A stretch of DNA of 64,000 bases from Denitrovibrio sp. (GTDB lineage Bacteria; Chrysiogenota; Deferribacteres; Deferribacterales; Geovibrionaceae). The stretch is from contig PKTM01000008.1 in NCBI GenBank assembly GCA_002869145.1, forward strand, positions 16,158-80,157. Reading direction: 5' to 3'. Position numbers and translations under genes: made by a program. A model generated the notes under the pieces. The model was not told the origin of the DNA. It ran no database searches and worked only from the letters and a program-made list of their open reading frames with translations. Shown here in pieces: positions 63,863 to 64,000 of this stretch. The stretch's first letter is position 1. Each line of letters starts with the position of its first letter.

Positions 63863-64000
63863 ATGATAAAAAAACTCTTATATTCTATTTTTGTTATAGC
63901 ATTGACCTTATATTCATATGCCCAGCCATACTTTGACAGTGGCAACAGATATGTCTCAGGTAAGTTTGTTCTTGCTCAGGCGGAGAAACATATAATAAAA
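63863..64000 (+). CDS. Exported protein, N-terminal part only
   Basis: The open frame runs off the window after 46 codons. It begins with a signal peptide (MIKKLLYSIFVIALTLYSYAQ, likely cut after Ala) and continues PYFDSGNRYVSGKFVLAQAEKHIIK. No clear ribosome site precedes the ATG. Too little is visible to name a family. Confidence 0.6.
   Translation, partial: MIKKLLYSIFVIALTLYSYAQPYFDSGNRYVSGKFVLAQAEKHIIK

Overview
The window reads as a chromosome segment of a low-GC, Gram-negative, anaerobic, acetate-using bacterium. Gene content (ActP plus DUF4212 acetate symporter, succinyl-CoA:acetate CoA-transferase-type enzyme, hybrid cluster protein, FeoAB, LptE, UbiA/UbiX pair, many c-di-GMP proteins) is most like Deferribacterota (Denitrovibrio/Geovibrio type). 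That placement is inference from gene content, not a database result. Coding density is high. I saw no rRNA, tRNA, CRISPR array or IS element.

Layout. 1-2093: 3' part of a DUF1998 helicase fused to a DEDD exonuclease-like domain. 2079-6917 (minus): phoU-phoB-phoR-Na/Pi cotransporter. 7046-8461 (minus): transglycosylase and a trmJ-like methyltransferase gene interrupted by an in-frame TAA. 8581-13181: sfsA, then leuS-lptE-holA (minus). 13414-17671: tightly packed HD-GYP, response regulator, birA, coaX and RodZ-like genes. 17727-20426: a possible Fe-S module whose first two genes are degenerate enzymes, an aspartate-semialdehyde-dehydrogenase-like protein and a cysteine desulfurase homologue lacking the PLP lysine, followed by an IscU/NifU scaffold and an NFU protein. 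20486-27545 (minus): acetate region with DUF4212, ActP, a small membrane protein, a cNMP/CBS/DUF294 protein, an acetyl-CoA-synthetase homologue lacking key catalytic residues, and a CBS protein. 27546-28348: long non-coding region with a strong promoter and two TTGTATACAA palindromes. 28349-29567: three unrecognised or poorly recognised small genes. 29598-33044 (minus): hemE-hemH-ubiA-ubiX. 33253-38478: serA and a large subtilase lipoprotein. 38480-41278: YjbQ, a diguanylate cyclase and lysS. 41462-49839: mreB-mreC-mreD-mrdA-rodA elongation operon running into a radical SAM/DUF2344 protein and a DUF2400 protein. 49938-50463: thioredoxin and zinc ribbon. 50617-53328: Fur box, feoA, feoB and a Cys-rich FeoB partner. 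53498-57050: structured leader, LuxR-type regulator, RRM protein, globin-like/GGDEF/EAL protein. 57205-63619: Ahb/NirJ-like radical SAM protein, nitrilase, CoA-transferase, small orphan, flavodoxin, and hcp behind an FNR/HcpR-type site. 63863 to the end: the start of an exported protein.

The most interesting pattern is the cluster of homologues with eroded active sites between 17.7 and 22.8 kb. The cysteine desulfurase homologue has Asn in place of the PLP lysine and has also lost the neighbouring His, the PLP-stacking Gln and the substrate Arg, yet keeps the loop Cys and sits 5' of iscU. The acetyl-CoA synthetase homologue has lost its P-loop and the adenylation lysine. Both frames are long and intact, so they look like retained, repurposed proteins and not decaying genes.
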